Shown one piece after another: positions 14,285 through 21,212 of a stretch of 21,214 nucleotides of DNA. Each line of letters starts with the position of its first letter. The stretch's first letter is position 1. Under the pieces are notes generated by a model that saw only the letters and a list, made by a program, of their open reading frames with translations, made no database searches and was not told where the DNA came from. Both the position numbers and the translations under genes were made by a program. The DNA comes from Pseudomonadota bacterium (lineage in GTDB: Bacteria > Pseudomonadota > Alphaproteobacteria > Rhizobiales > Xanthobacteraceae): positions 1 to 21,214 of the forward strand of contig JAEWHT010000418.1 in NCBI GenBank assembly GCA_023387695.1, read 5' to 3'.

Positions 14285-15919
14285 ATGGTGACGCCGATAA
14301 GCTCGATCCTTCCGGTCAGTGCCGCCAGCCCCGTGGCTGATGCGGCAACGCCGGATCTTGTGCTGCAGGCCGGCAGCGTCGTCGACGCCAGGGTTGTCAG
14401 CGTGCTCGCTGACAATCTGGTGCGGATCGCGATCGCCAACCTGTCGATGGACGTGATGTCCGAGGTGTCGCTCACCCCGGGGCAAAATCTCCAGCTCGCG
14501 GTGTCGCAGAACGACGGCACCATCCGGCTCGCCGTCGTCAACGGCGCAGGCGAGGCGAGCGCCGATCAGGTCACGCTGACGCCGACAGCGGCCTCGCTGG
14601 TCGACAGCCCATCGCTTGCACCATCCGCGGCGGCATTGCGCAATACTCTAACGCCGACCGAGCAGGTCGCCGTCACCGCAGCCTCGGCCGAGGCGGTCAC
14701 AAAACAGGGCAGCCAGGCGCCGTTGTTCGCCAATCTCGCTTCTGTCGTAACCGGCAGCGATCTGCCGGCCGGATTGAAGCAGGCTATGCTGGACGTGCTG
14801 GCGCAACAGACGCCGCTCAACACTGCGCTCGACGGCGGCGATATCGAATCTGCCTTCCAGAAGTCCGGCCTGTTTCTTGAAGCCTCGCTTGCGACAGGCA
14901 CCACGTCGGCGACGGGCGCGGTGCCGGATCTGAAAGCGGCGCTGCTCGTGCTGCGCCAGACGCTGGCGGCGACATCGGGCACGCTCGAGACCGCGGCACC
15001 GCCGACACAGGCCGTTGCGGTTGCGACGAACGCCGTCGCCACACCGCAGACCGCGGCTGCAGTGCCGCAGGTGGCGGGGGAGGCCGCGTCGGCGTCGTTG
15101 CCGACGCCGGAGGCGGGGATCGCTCAACCCGTGCAATTGCCGCGCGACGCCGCGCTTGCGGTCGCCGTGCTGGCTGACCTGGCTGGCGAAGCGCCGCAGG
15201 CGGCACTGCCGCGGACGATGTCCGCAGGCCTTGCCGCGAGCCTGCTGCAAGAGGTCACGCAAAACCTGCCGCGCCTGACCGGCAATGTGCCGGGTGCGAC
15301 GAAGGCCGCGCCGGACGGTCACGTCTTCGACGCGGCCGCGCGCACAACGACACCACCGCCGTTCCGCGGCGCGCTGCCGTCGCTGCAAGCGATCGCCTCG
15401 CCATCGCTCGCACCAAACGCGCCACTTGCCGCGACCGTGCATCGCCTGCTCGACGACACCGATGCCGCCATCGCGCGGCAGACCTTGTTGCAGGTGGCTT
15501 CGCTTCCCGACCGCGTCGATGCCAGTGGTCATCGCAGCGACCCGACCGCACCACAGTGGAATTTCGAGATTCCGTTTGCGACGCCGCAGGGCACCGCGAT
15601 GGCGCAGTTCGAGATCTCGCGTGACGGCGGCAACGAAACGCCTGATCCGGCCAAGCGCGCGTGGCGCGCGCGTTTCACGCTCAACGTTGAACCCGCCGGC
15701 CCCGTGCATGCGCTGGTCACGCTCAACGGCGACAAGACGTTTGTGCGGATGTGGGCCGAGCGGCCGGCAACGGCGCAGCAGCTCCGCGCCGGGATCGGCG
15801 AGCTCAATCAAGCGCTGACCAAAGCCGAGCTCAAGCCCGGCGACATCGTCGTGCGCGACGGCACCCCGCCGCAACCGGCACCGGCGCGCGCCGGGCACTT
15901 TCTGGATCGCGCCACATGA
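14285..15919 (+). CDS. FliK-like flagellar hook-length control family protein
   Basis: Alanine-rich protein of 544 residues. Its C-terminal domain (about 425-527) matches the FliK C-terminal fold: W-N-F-E-I-P-F, Q-F-E-I-S-R-D-G, a strand pair around H-A-L-V-T-L-N-G, then M-W-A-E-R-P-A-T-A-Q-Q-L and a late A-L-x-x-A-E-L-x-P-G-D-I. In true FliK this domain switches the export specificity of FlhB once the hook reaches its length. The long middle (about 100-400) is low complexity and probably extended; the N-terminal 30-95 region may be a small beta domain. The stop overlaps the next gene by four bases. No other flagellar gene is nearby, so it may be a paralogue rather than the main hook ruler. 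The ATG at 14285 has no clear ribosome binding site. Confidence 0.78.
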   Translation: MVTPISSILPVSAASPVADAATPDLVLQAGSVVDARVVSVLADNLVRIAIANLSMDVMSEVSLTPGQNLQLAVSQNDGTIRLAVVNGAGEASADQVTLTPTAASLVDSPSLAPSAAALRNTLTPTEQVAVTAASAEAVTKQGSQAPLFANLASVVTGSDLPAGLKQAMLDVLAQQTPLNTALDGGDIESAFQKSGLFLEASLATGTTSATGAVPDLKAALLVLRQTLAATSGTLETAAPPTQAVAVATNAVATPQTAAAVPQVAGEAASASLPTPEAGIAQPVQLPRDAALAVAVLADLAGEAPQAALPRTMSAGLAASLLQEVTQNLPRLTGNVPGATKAAPDGHVFDAAARTTTPPPFRGALPSLQAIASPSLAPNAPLAATVHRLLDDTDAAIARQTLLQVASLPDRVDASGHRSDPTAPQWNFEIPFATPQGTAMAQFEISRDGGNETPDPAKRAWRARFTLNVEPAGPVHALVTLNGDKTFVRMWAERPATAQQLRAGIGELNQALTKAELKPGDIVVRDGTPPQPAPARAGHFLDRAT

Positions 15920-16179
15920 GCGACGAATCCAAGCTTGCAATCGCGCTGCATTACGAGAAGGGCAGCAACGCGCCCGTCGTCGTCGCCAAGGGCAAGGGCA
16001 CGATCGGCGCCAAGATCGTCGAGATCGCCAAAGCCAACGACATCCCGATCGAGGAGAACGAGATCCTCGCCGGCGCGCTCTCCAAGGTCGAGCTTGGCGA
16101 GGAGATTCCGCCCGATCTCTACAAGGCCGTCGCCGAAGTCTTGGTGTTCGTGCTGCGGCTGTCGGGTCGGGGGCGCTAG
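15916..16179 (+). CDS. Stand-alone FlhB C-terminal domain protein (FlhX-like)
   Basis: Protein of 87 residues that corresponds only to the cytoplasmic C-terminal domain of FlhB/YscU export-switch proteins. It starts with L-A-I-A-L-H-Y-E-K and continues A-P-V-V-V-A-K-G-K-G, P-I-E-E-N-E-I-L-A and E-I-P-P-D-L-Y-K-A-V-A-E-V-L, the exact order seen after the N-P-T-H autocleavage site of FlhB. The four membrane helices and the cleavage motif itself are absent, so it equals the FlhB-CC fragment. Similar small proteins (FlhX, B. subtilis YlqH) are known and can partly replace the FlhB fragment. The ATGA overlap with the FliK-like gene and lack of a clear ribosome site imply coupled translation, and the partners may bind each other. 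Confidence 0.88.
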   Translation: MSDESKLAIALHYEKGSNAPVVVAKGKGTIGAKIVEIAKANDIPIEENEILAGALSKVELGEEIPPDLYKAVAEVLVFVLRLSGRGR

Positions 16180-16225
16180 CGCACCTTACTCACTCCACAC
16201 GTCATTACGACCGCAGCTCTCTCCA

Positions 16226-16312
16226 CGTCATTGCGAGGAGCCCTTGCGACGAAGCAATCCAGAGTCCCTCCGCGGAAAGAGTCTAGATTGCTTCGCTGCG
16301 CTCGCAATGACG
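16226..16312. repeat. CGTCATTGCGAG-type palindromic element (copy B)
   Basis: This is the same element as at 12807: outer arms CGTCATTGCGAG (16226-16237) and CTCGCAATGACG (16301-16312). The inner 13-bp stem has one mismatch (CTAGATT instead of CTGGATT). Most other differences from copy A lie in the central loop. It lies between the converging FlhX-like and hydrolase genes. Confidence 0.88.
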
Positions 16313-16336
16313 GAGTATGCGGAACCGACGCGGGCC

Positions 16337-17329
16337 TTATCCCAACTTGAACAACGCCTGCAGGAATTCCACGACCGCTTTCCGCGCTTCCGCCGCCGTT
16401 GTCGGATTGCCGCCGACATGCGGGTTGAGCTCGACGCAAGCGTCCTTGTAGGTGAAGGGCGCGTTGGTGTCGGCGTTCATCAGCACGCTGTCGTCGCCTT
16501 CTTTGATGTGGCAATTGCGCACGGTCTGCGCATTGGCCGAGACCACCACCGTGTTGACACCGAGCAGGCCGCTGTCGAAGCCATGCGCGCTGTCGGGATA
16601 TTCGGTCAGCACCACGTCGCGGCCCGCAGCCTTGAGCCGCTCGATGAAGGCCTTGCAGCTCTTTACGGGATTATAGTCGTCAGGCGTGCCGTGGAAGATG
16701 CGGATCGGACGCGCCACGACGTCGGTGTCGGTCTGATAGGTCGTCGAGCAATCCGGGTAGAACGGGATGTAGGCCGCAAACTGCACGCCGGATTTGTTCC
16801 AGAGCTTGTGGAAGCGGTCGAGGCTCGCATAGAGCGTCGCCTGGCCGCCGCGCGAAAAGCCCATCAGCACGATGCGATCAGGATCGACGCGCGGATGCTT
16901 CGCCAGGATCTCCAGCGAGTGGTAGATGTCGATGATCAGGTTGAGCCGACCGAGCAGGGCCTGGTTCGGCCCGGTCACCGTGAGGCCGCGGCCGGTAAAG
17001 CCGTCGATCACAAAGGTCGAGATGCCCATGGCGTTGAAGGCGTGCACCCAGGCTTCCGTGGTGGCGCCGACGCCGCTCGAGCCGTGCATCAGCACCACGA
17101 CCGGCATCTTGCCGGTGCCTTGCGCGACGCGAAACTCGCCGGCGACGGTCACCGGCTTGCCCGCCGCGGCATCGCCGCTGAGGAATTGCTGGTCGGAGAG
17201 GGTCAGCGACGGGATCGGGAAGATCTCGGTCCGGGCCGGCGCGTCCTTGGGAAGGGATTGCGCGCCAGCGAGCACGGTTGAAGCACAGAGCGCAATGAGC
17301 GTCATGGCGACGCGGAATGCCGTCGGCAT
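16337..17329 (-). CDS. Secreted alpha/beta hydrolase, dienelactone-hydrolase-like
   Basis: Exported esterase-like enzyme of 330 residues. A signal peptide covers about 1-24 (cleavage near A-G-A-Q). The alpha/beta-hydrolase core shows V-V-V-L-M-H-G-S-S-G at 77-86 (oxyanion region), the nucleophile elbow G157-F-S159-R-G-G162, the acid D217 or D218 in H-G-T-P-D-D, and the histidine H249 in D-S-A-H-G-F-D. The triad is complete. The family includes dienelactone hydrolases, which use a cysteine nucleophile; here it is serine, so a carboxylesterase is more likely. Substrate unknown. A strong ribosome site, GGGGGAGGA, lies about five bases before the ATG at 17327-17329. It stands alone, with a palindromic element after its stop. 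Confidence 0.85.
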   Translation of the reverse strand: MPTAFRVAMTLIALCASTVLAGAQSLPKDAPARTEIFPIPSLTLSDQQFLSGDAAAGKPVTVAGEFRVAQGTGKMPVVVLMHGSSGVGATTEAWVHAFNAMGISTFVIDGFTGRGLTVTGPNQALLGRLNLIIDIYHSLEILAKHPRVDPDRIVLMGFSRGGQATLYASLDRFHKLWNKSGVQFAAYIPFYPDCSTTYQTDTDVVARPIRIFHGTPDDYNPVKSCKAFIERLKAAGRDVVLTEYPDSAHGFDSGLLGVNTVVVSANAQTVRNCHIKEGDDSVLMNADTNAPFTYKDACVELNPHVGGNPTTAAEARKAVVEFLQALFKLG

Positions 17330-17401
17330 CGGATCCTCCCCCTAAGATTTTTCGGAAGTAGACCAACCGGCTGGCATGCTGTCAATTTGCGCGCGGCAGA
17401 C

Positions 17402-17998
17402 TCACGCCTTCTCGGCCGGCTTCTTTGCCGTCAGTGCCTGATCGATGGCGAAGCCGCCGATCTCGCTCATGGCCTGCGAGATCACATCGCCCTTGCGGGC
17501 AAAGCCGGCGGAGAGGAAATCGAACTGTGTCCGCGCCAGCCGCAGCACCTCGATCGGGACGGAGACCGCAGTCTCGTTGAAACTGTCGACCGAGGCGCGC
17601 AACGTCTCGAGCTCGGTGTTCAGTTTGCCGATATGGCTTTCCGCATCCTGCATCAGGCCCATCAGCTTGCTGCGCTCGGTGTCGAACGCGGCGCGCTCGG
17701 CCGCCGCAGCCGACGTCACCTCCGCAAGCTGCGCACGCAGCGCGGTGATCTGGCTGACCATCGCGTCGGAGGCGAGCTCGACGGCCTCGCGCAGCTCGAC
17801 ATGCCGTCTGCTCTCTTCCTGTTGCTCGTGAAAGAGCCGCTCAGCCGACATCGCCCGCTGCGCCAGCGACTCGATCAGGCTCGCCGCGCGCAGCAGCGTC
17901 TCGCCGTTCCGCCCCGCCACCATGCTGGCCATTCGCCGCAGGAAGTCGGTGGTTTCGGACGCGCTGTTCGGAGGCAGGGGAACGACCGTGGCGGACAT
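17402..17998 (-). CDS. Hypothetical coiled-coil protein
   Basis: Unrecognised protein of 198 residues. No signal peptide or membrane helix is visible. Residues about 30-140 are rich in A, E, L, R and Q in heptad-like spacing (for example L-R-A-Q-L-A-E-V and L-N-T-E-L-E-T-L-R-A-S-V), so a long coiled coil is likely. The C-terminal 45 residues (I-E-V-L-R-L-A-R-T-Q-F-D-F-L-S-A-G-F-A-R) look like separate helices, and the last residues are basic. The ATG at 17998 was chosen; an in-frame TTG start at 18109 would add 37 residues of poor composition. The ribosome site is weak. It is followed by the secreted hydrolase (72 bases) and preceded by DUF4260, all on the same strand. Function unknown. Confidence 0.7.
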   Translation of the reverse strand: MSATVVPLPPNSASETTDFLRRMASMVAGRNGETLLRAASLIESLAQRAMSAERLFHEQQEESRRHVELREAVELASDAMVSQITALRAQLAEVTSAAAAERAAFDTERSKLMGLMQDAESHIGKLNTELETLRASVDSFNETAVSVPIEVLRLARTQFDFLSAGFARKGDVISQAMSEIGGFAIDQALTAKKPAEKA

Positions 17999-18159
17999 GA
18001 GGTGATGCTTGCAGCCGGACGTGATGACCGCCGCCGTACCGACTGAGCTCACGCAACATTCGGCGCCTGATCGTGAGGCGAGCAAGCCTGAATCGCCCGG
18101 CCGGGTCAACCGACCTGCGCGGGCAAATCGTGGTCATCCCGCCGCCTGAGCGCGACAGG

Positions 18160-18564
18160 TCAGGCATCTTTCTGCCGGCCGATCCGACCCAGATGGGTGA
18201 AGCCGAACCCTGCGGAATATTTCAGCCCATAGCCCAGCGCCCGGTCGATGCCGATATGGGCGAGCCAGATCAAGGCGATGGAGAGGGTGAGGGGCGAGGC
18301 GAGGCCAAAACCCAGCGTCATCAGCGTCACCGGCGCCATGTAGCTGTGGGCGGCGTTGTAGGCCAACGCCCCGAATTTGGCGTCCGACAGGTAGGCCAGA
18401 AAGCTCAAATCCGGCACTAGGAAGAGCAGCAGATAGACCGTCCAGGAGCCGCCCCAGGCCGCGTAGAGCGCCGTCATGCCGGCGAACAGAAACAGCCCCT
18501 CGAGCCGCAGCAGAATCCGGACGCCGCCGGTCACGGAGCCTCCCTCGATCGCTTTCTCGTCCAT
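18160..18564 (-). CDS. DUF4260 family membrane protein
   Basis: Small inner-membrane protein of 134 residues with about four hydrophobic segments (about 20-36, 42-60, 75-95 and 96-105). The family marks are clear: R-L-E-G-L near residue 20, the V-P-D-L-S-F-L-A-Y-L segment, Y-N-A-A-H-S-Y, and the C-terminal I-W-L-A-H-I-G-I-D-R-A-L-G-Y-G-L-K-Y with a final T-H-L-G-R. Conserved H and D residues inside the last helix suggest a small enzyme or metal/ion site, but the function of DUF4260 is not known to me. A good site, GGGAGG, lies before the ATG at 18562-18564. The gene is divergent from pccB across 146 bases and reads towards the coiled-coil gene. Confidence 0.85.
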   Translation of the reverse strand: MDEKAIEGGSVTGGVRILLRLEGLFLFAGMTALYAAWGGSWTVYLLLFLVPDLSFLAYLSDAKFGALAYNAAHSYMAPVTLMTLGFGLASPLTLSIALIWLAHIGIDRALGYGLKYSAGFGFTHLGRIGRQKDA

Positions 18565-18710
18565 CCTCGCCTCCCGGGCAAAACTTTGTAATTCCTTGCG
18601 CTTTCACGCTGCGGCAGGGCAGCCCTGCGGCGCCGAAAGCGGCTTCCCGGCTTGCAAAATGCCGTGTTAGAACCCCGCATCACATAAGGCTTAAGAACTG
18701 GCGGGAGCAA

Positions 18711-20243
18711 ATGAAGAATATCCTGGACGCCCTTGAAGACCGTCGTGCCGGCGCAAAGCTCGGCGGCGGGGAGAAGCGCATCGAGGCGCAGCATGCCCGC
18801 GGCAAGCTGACCGCGCGCGAGCGCATCGAGCTGCTGCTCGACAAGGGATCGTTCGAGGAGTTCGACATGTTCGTCGAGCACCGCTCCACCGAGTTCGGCA
18901 TGGAGAAGAACAAGGTGCCCGGCGACGGCGTCGTCACCGGCTGGGGCACCGTCAACGGCCGCAAGACGTTTGTCTTTGCGAAGGACTTCACCGTGTTCGG
19001 CGGCTCGCTGTCCGAGACCCACGCGCTGAAGATCACGAAGCTGCAGGACATGGCGATGAAGGCGCGGGCGCCCATCATCGGCCTCTATGACGCGGGCGGC
19101 GCCCGCATCCAGGAAGGCGTCGCCGCGCTCGCCGGCTATTCCTACGTGTTCCGTCGCAACGTGCTCGCCTCGGGTGTGATTCCACAGATCTCCGTCATCA
19201 TGGGCCCCTGCGCCGGTGGCGACGTCTATTCGCCGGCGATGACCGACTTCATCTTCATGGTGAAGAACACCAGCTACATGTTCGTCACCGGTCCTGATGT
19301 CGTGAAGACCGTCACCAATGAGGTCGTCACCGCGGAAGAGCTCGGCGGTGCCTCGGTGCACGCCACGCGCTCCTCGATTGCCGACGGCGCCTTCGAGAAC
19401 GACGTCGAGACGCTCCTGCAGATGCGTCGCCTGATCGACTTCCTGCCGTCCAACAACAGCGACGGCGTGCCGGAATGGCCGAGCTTCGACGACACCGCAC
19501 GTATCGACATGTCGCTGGACACGCTGATCCCCGACAATCCGAACAAGCCCTACGACATGAAGGAGCTGATCCTGAAGGTCGTGGACGAGGGCGACTTCTT
19601 CGAGATCGCCGACATGTTCGCCAAGAACATCGTCACCGGCTTCGGCCGCATCGCGGGCCGCACCGTCGGCTTCGTCGCCAACCAGCCGATGGTGCTGGCC
19701 GGCGTGCTCGATAGCGACGCATCGCGCAAGGCGGCACGCTTCGTCCGCTTCTGCGATGCCTTCAACATCCCGATCGTCACCTTCGTCGACGTGCCGGGCT
19801 TCCTGCCCGGAACCGCGCAGGAATATGGCGGCCTGATCAAGCACGGCGCCAAGCTGCTGTTCGCGTATTCGCAATGCACGGTGCCGCTCGTCACCATCAT
19901 CACCCGCAAGGCCTACGGCGGCGCTTTCGACGTCATGGCGTCCAAGGAAATCGGCGCCGACATGAACTACGCCTGGCCGACCGCCCAGATCGCCGTGATG
20001 GGCGCCAAGGGCGCGGTCGAGATCATCTTCCGCAGCGATATCGGCGACCCCGACAAGATCGCCGCCCGCACCAAGGAATACGAAGACCGCTTCCTGTCAC
20101 CGTTCATTGCAGCCGAGCGCGGCTACATCGACGACGTCATCATGCCGCATTCGACGCGGAAGCGGATCGCAAGGGCGCTGTCGATGCTGAAGGACAAGAA
20201 GGTGGAAACGCCGACGAAGAAGCACGACAATTTGCCGTTGTGA
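18711..20243 (+). CDS. pccB: Propionyl-CoA carboxylase beta subunit (carboxyltransferase)
   Basis: Biotin-dependent acyl-CoA carboxyltransferase of 510 residues, the normal PccB length. With the biotin-carrying alpha subunit it makes (S)-methylmalonyl-CoA from propionyl-CoA, used to break down odd-chain fatty acids and branched amino acids. Two crotonase-like halves are visible: the N half with H-A-R-G-K-L-T-A-R-E-R, D-F-T-V-F-G-G-S-L-S and Y-D-A-G-G-A-R-I-Q-E-G, and the C half with V-D-V-P-G-F-L-P-G, K-A-Y-G-G-A-F-D-V-M and the A-V-M-G-A-K-G-A-V-E segment. GGGAG (18703-18707) precedes the ATG. pccA is not in this window; in related genomes it lies nearby downstream. A methylmalonyl-CoA decarboxylase alpha subunit is the main alternative. 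Confidence 0.93.
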   Translation: MKNILDALEDRRAGAKLGGGEKRIEAQHARGKLTARERIELLLDKGSFEEFDMFVEHRSTEFGMEKNKVPGDGVVTGWGTVNGRKTFVFAKDFTVFGGSLSETHALKITKLQDMAMKARAPIIGLYDAGGARIQEGVAALAGYSYVFRRNVLASGVIPQISVIMGPCAGGDVYSPAMTDFIFMVKNTSYMFVTGPDVVKTVTNEVVTAEELGGASVHATRSSIADGAFENDVETLLQMRRLIDFLPSNNSDGVPEWPSFDDTARIDMSLDTLIPDNPNKPYDMKELILKVVDEGDFFEIADMFAKNIVTGFGRIAGRTVGFVANQPMVLAGVLDSDASRKAARFVRFCDAFNIPIVTFVDVPGFLPGTAQEYGGLIKHGAKLLFAYSQCTVPLVTIITRKAYGGAFDVMASKEIGADMNYAWPTAQIAVMGAKGAVEIIFRSDIGDPDKIAARTKEYEDRFLSPFIAAERGYIDDVIMPHSTRKRIARALSMLKDKKVETPTKKHDNLPL

Positions 20244-20251
20244 GGCGATGA

Positions 20252-20368
20252 GTAGGGTGGGTTAGGCGAAGCCGTAACCCACCAACGAGACCGACCGCAC
20301 GCCAAGACTTTGGTGGGTTACGCCCAGCGAATTGCGCTTCGCGCAATCGCAAGGCTAACCCACCCTAC
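20252..20368. repeat. Palindromic intergenic element, GTAGGGTGGG type (copy B)
   Basis: Outer arms are a perfect 14-bp pair, GTAGGGTGGGTTAG (20252-20265) and 20355-20368. An inner 11-bp pair is GTAACCCACCA (20274-20284) with 20311-20321. A further small stem, around 20328-20349, joins ATTGCGC with GCGCAAT. The inner arm repeats the outer arm motif (GGTGGGTTA), so alternative pairings exist. It starts nine bases after the pccB stop and ends 24 bases before the next gene. Confidence 0.85.
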
Positions 20369-20391
20369 AGGTCCTGCTGGTTGATGCATCC

Positions 20392-20739
20392 ATGACCGAA
20401 GACGATCCGACCGACGAAATCTCCGATATCGAAGATCGGATCGAGGCGCTCGCCGCGATCGCGGAGCGCTGCCGGAAGTACATCCTGGCGTCGAAGATTG
20501 CGATCGGTGGCGGCGCGGCGCTGTTGTTGATCACGATCCTCGGCCTGTTGGGGACCGGTGAAACCGCAGCCCTCGGCGCGATCGCCCTGGTGCTGGGCGG
20601 CATCGTCTCGCTCGGCTCGAATATCAGCACGTTGCGGCAGACGGACGATGCGATCGGTGTTGCGGAGGCGCGGCGCTCGGCGTTGATCGGCAGGATCGAT
20701 TTGCGTGTGGTCGACGATACGCCAATGAAGCTGGTGTAG
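20392..20739 (+). CDS. Small two-helix membrane protein, hypothetical
   Basis: Unrecognised protein of 115 residues. The first 30 residues are acidic and helical (D-P-T-D-E-I-S-D-I-E-D-R-I-E-A-L). Two hydrophobic helices follow (about 34-54 and 58-78), separated by a short G-T-G-E-T-A turn. The last 35 residues are soluble and mixed in charge. This layout suggests a helical hairpin in the inner membrane with both ends in the cytoplasm. The ATG at 20392 has no good ribosome binding site, so expression may be low. It lies after pccB but a large palindrome separates them, so joint transcription is uncertain. Codon use agrees with its neighbours. Confidence 0.7.
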   Translation: MTEDDPTDEISDIEDRIEALAAIAERCRKYILASKIAIGGGAALLLITILGLLGTGETAALGAIALVLGGIVSLGSNISTLRQTDDAIGVAEARRSALIGRIDLRVVDDTPMKLV

Positions 20740-20748
20740 TGCGCGGCC

Positions 20749-20901
20749 TCAGGCAGCGGGCTTGAGGCTCAGCGTCTGCAACTCCGCGCGACATTCGGCG
20801 GCGAACGCCTGAAGTCGATCCGCGGCTTGCTGGTCAAGGATCGCTTTCGCCAGACGCTCGGCACGGGCTACTTGCGCTTTCAGATAATCGATGCGGGCCA
20901 T
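20749..20901 (-). CDS. Small 50-residue hypothetical protein
   Basis: A short minus-strand gene with ATG at 20899-20901 and TGA at 20749-20751. The product begins M-A-R-I-D-Y-L-K-A-Q-V-A-R-A-E-R-L-A-K and is strongly helical and amphipathic, ending T-L-S-L-K-P-A-A. One cysteine sits in A-E-C-R-A-E-L. A good ribosome site, GGAAGG, lies before the ATG on the minus strand. Small proteins with this start are, as far as I remember, common in Bradyrhizobium, but no function is known to me. It converges with the two-helix membrane protein, leaving a nine-base gap. Confidence 0.72.
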   Translation of the reverse strand: MARIDYLKAQVARAERLAKAILDQQAADRLQAFAAECRAELQTLSLKPAA

Positions 20902-21044
20902 GTGTCACCTTCCGCCGGGATAATTTGAGGCAAATTGCTTCGTTCCAGTGGCCGTGAGCGTATGCCTAACCCCGGGTTAATTATGTGCGGTGGGTCACAT
21001 TTTGATTTTGGTGACCAACCGGCTGCATCTTCGATCAGGTGGGA
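20902..21044. other. 143-base gap with a hairpin
   Basis: I see no convincing gene here. An imperfect inverted repeat joins 20989-20998 with 21011-21020 (one mismatch, 12-base loop). It lies just after the stop of the minus-strand reading frame at the window end and could terminate it, but it lacks a T-run. A small palindrome TAACCCCGGGTTA sits near 20967. Confidence 0.4.
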
Positions 21045-21212
21045 TCAGCTTTGCTCTAGGAAGTCCCTGATCCGTGCGGCAAGAAATTCGCTGAGTTTCG
21101 GATGTTGGATGAAGTCGCTCAGATGAGGGATTGCATTTCGATTCGAGTAAAGCCGCTGAAGGCATGCGCTATTCAATGTCGATGGCGTTCGGGTCTGCCT
21201 CGTTGCGCTATT
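21045..21212 (-). CDS. Probable 3' end of a minus-strand gene (partial), unknown
   Basis: A minus-strand frame is open from the right edge of the window to TGA at 21045-21047, giving 55 residues. The last 40 look like a real protein end: a helical segment with H-L-S-D-F-I-Q-H-P-K-L-S-E-F-L and then A-A-R-I-R-D-F-L-E-Q-S. The first 15 are rich in T, R and S. No family is recognised. The stretch is less GC-rich than the rest of the window, so coding bias gives weak support. A competing plus-strand frame (20935-21126) has poor composition and was not accepted. Confidence 0.4.
   Translation of the reverse strand, partial: NSATRQTRTPSTLNSACLQRLYSNRNAIPHLSDFIQHPKLSEFLAARIRDFLEQS

Noticed and set aside
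14648..15940. A 430-codon minus-strand frame over the FliK-like gene
   Set aside because: It is rich in R, Q and G with no domain. The plus-strand frame ends in a clear FliK C-terminal domain and overlaps the FlhX-like gene in a normal coupled way.
12807..16312. Two similar direct copies bounding a 3.5-kb segment, as a possible composite mobile element
   Set aside because: The copies are short intergenic palindromes without any transposase. The genes between them (ATP12, FliK-like, FlhX-like) look like normal chromosomal genes, so a mobile unit is not supported.
4993..20368. The palindromic elements as parts of a CRISPR array or an attachment site
   Set aside because: They are single, widely spaced elements with internal symmetry. 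There are no regular spacers, no cas genes, and no integrase or tRNA gene nearby.
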